A DNA stretch of 14,027 nucleotides from Candidatus Segatella violae (GTDB lineage Bacteria; Bacteroidota; Bacteroidia; Bacteroidales; Bacteroidaceae). The translations under genes were made by a program, and so were the position numbers. Shown one piece after another: positions 13,106 to 14,027 of this stretch (within the stretch, counting starts at the first letter, position 1; every line of letters starts with the position of its first letter). Location of the stretch: positions 1-14,027 of the forward strand of contig DJSH01000092.1 of the NCBI GenBank assembly GCA_002440225.1. The letters are read 5' to 3'. Under the pieces are notes generated by a model. That model was not told the DNA's origin, searched no databases, and saw only the letters and a program-made list of their open reading frames with translations.

Positions 13106-13786
13106 ATGAAAAGAATAACATTCTTGCTTATGGGCATCATGCTGGCTGCACTGCCTTTATCTGCACAAAACTATCGCAACAGCCGATATTACAACCAACG
13201 CACCGGACACCTCGACTATGGGTATCATCAGAAAGACACCGGAACGCCATATTTTGGGTTCAGAATTGGCCCGGCCTTCTCTTACGTCAACTCTGACGAC
13301 AAACGGCTCGATGGGGGCAACTGGCAGACAGGTTTGAATGTGGGCGTTGTAGCAGGCATTCCACTCAGCAACATTCAGCCCCTCTACTTGGAGGCAGGAT
13401 TGTCATATATAGAAAAAGGTGGTAAGAAAGACCTTGACAATGGCAAGAAGATGACTTACGACCTCAACTATTTGGAGATACCTGTCGTGCTGAAATACAA
13501 GTACAACATCGATCCTCATTTCTCCATCCAGCCACAAGTGGGCGGATATTTCGGAGTAGGCGTAGGTGGCAAGATCAAGAACTTTGAAGAACGAGCAGCC
13601 CAAAACTCCTTCAACGAGAACAACTTCCAGAGATTGGACGGCGGTCTGCGACTTGGATGCGGCATTGCATACGACATGTTCTACTGCGACCTGACCTACG
13701 ACATCGGTCTCGCCAACATCTGTCACGACACCTTCGACACTTCCCACAATGGAAGTCTGCAACTCAACTTCGGAGTCAATTTCTAA
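13106..13786 (+). CDS. Small outer-membrane beta-barrel (porin-family) protein, 226 aa
   Basis: The protein starts MKRITFLLMGIMLAALPLSA, a clean signal peptide cut before QNYRN. A tyrosine- and asparagine-rich stretch leads into alternating strands typical of the OMP_b-brl_2 type: YFGFRIGPAFSYV, TGLNVGVVAGIPL, LYLEAGLSYIEKGGKK, YLEIPVVLKYKYN, SIQPQVGGYFGVGVGGKI, LGCGIAYDMFYCDLTYDIGL, ending QLNFGVNF with the C-terminal Phe. About eight strands are expected. ATGs at 13079 and 13094 are in frame, but they would put charged residues before the signal, so I prefer 13106. It diverges from the peptidase operon; any functional link is unknown. A terminator-like hairpin follows. Confidence 0.88.
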   Translation: MKRITFLLMGIMLAALPLSAQNYRNSRYYNQRTGHLDYGYHQKDTGTPYFGFRIGPAFSYVNSDDKRLDGGNWQTGLNVGVVAGIPLSNIQPLYLEAGLSYIEKGGKKDLDNGKKMTYDLNYLEIPVVLKYKYNIDPHFSIQPQVGGYFGVGVGGKIKNFEERAAQNSFNENNFQRLDGGLRLGCGIAYDMFYCDLTYDIGLANICHDTFDTSHNGSLQLNFGVNF

Positions 13787-13796
13787 AATGATAATA

Positions 13797-13830
13797 AAGG
13801 GCTGGTTTCTAAATCAAGAAATCAGCCCTT
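13797..13830 (+). terminator. Intrinsic terminator after the barrel protein gene
   Basis: AAGGGCTGGTTTCT (13797-13810) pairs with AGAAATCAGCCCTT (13817-13830) with one G-T position, loop of six. The following CGTTCGTT is a poor U-tract, but the 14-position stem 10 bases after the stop makes it the likely terminator. Confidence 0.7.
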
Positions 13831-13880
13831 CGTTCGTTAATAAAAAAGATGTCATAGCATTGCATGAAGATGAAATACGG

Positions 13881-13941
13881 CCAAATGGCCGAATGAAATG
13901 CAGCCAAATGACCGAATGAGATTCATCCAAACGGCCGAATG
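13881..13941. repeat. Three exact-period 23-bp tandem repeats (CCAAAYGRCCGAATG core)
   Basis: The 15-base core starts at 13881, 13904 and 13927, exactly 23 bases apart, with single changes between copies. The first copy with its left flank forms CGGCC-AAAT-GGCCG. It ends about 46 bases upstream of the next promoter-like box, so a phased regulator-binding array is plausible. Confidence 0.65.
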
Positions 13942-13987
13942 CGCATATAAAACATCTTAAAAAGTTGTGTGTATCAGATATTTATGC

Positions 13988-13995
13988 TATTTTTG
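13988..13995 (+). promoter_or_regulatory. -10-like box for a gene beyond the right edge
   Basis: TATTTTTG matches TAnnTTTG, with GTTG/TTGT at the expected -33 distance. The region after it is AT-rich with no start codon of a convincing gene before the window ends. Confidence 0.4.
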
Positions 13996-14027
13996 CCAAC
14001 CTTTCGTTAATATTATGTAATTTGCAT

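Overview
The window looks like a Bacteroidales chromosome, probably Prevotella or a relative. The evidence is a SusC/SusD pair, a SusD-type lipoprotein signal, promoters of the Bacteroidetes form TTTG-N20-TAnnTTTG, and few strong Shine-Dalgarno sites outside the phage. It holds two regions: the early end of a Mu-like transposable prophage (about 1-6050), and a host locus for outer-membrane uptake plus proteolysis (about 6180-14027).

Prophage. Read leftward on the minus strand are a 15-codon leader peptide, a long structured leader, an HTH protein (3482-2997), a 40-residue membrane peptide (2963-2841), a MuA-type transposase (2827-557) and a MuB-type ATPase cut by the window edge (533-1). The CI-like repressor (4211-4762) runs rightward. 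The two directions are controlled by two face-to-face consensus promoters whose predicted start sites both lie in an 18-bp perfect palindrome (4124-4141). In Mu the repressor is read toward the nearby phage end. Here that places the end to the right, and phased TGTAAAC repeats and a TTCGTTTTG motif at 5918-6140 are plausible transposase-binding end sequences. A small minus-strand gene (5598-5356), with its own operator-bearing promoter and terminator, sits between the repressor and that end.

The most unusual stretch is 3522-3952. On the minus strand it has two hairpins shaped like tRNA T-arms, each joined to an acceptor-like stem. Between them are four hairpins with changing stems around a constant GAAAGA loop, and a terminator-like hairpin follows. 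I read it as a possible undescribed structured phage RNA or leader. It does not fold as a normal tRNA or tmRNA by eye.

Host locus. Next to the presumed phage end is a gutted AAA ATPase pseudogene (6457-6184) whose start and end are joined across a large internal deletion. Then comes a leftward operon: a secreted M28 metallopeptidase (12702-11185), a SusC TonB-dependent transporter (11166-8035) and a SusD lipoprotein (8023-6620), closed by a strong terminator. No glycoside hydrolase is present, so a protein or peptide substrate is likelier than a glycan, as far as this window shows. Divergently transcribed is a small outer-membrane beta-barrel protein (13106-13786). The right edge carries a 23-bp tandem repeat upstream of a promoter for a gene outside the window.
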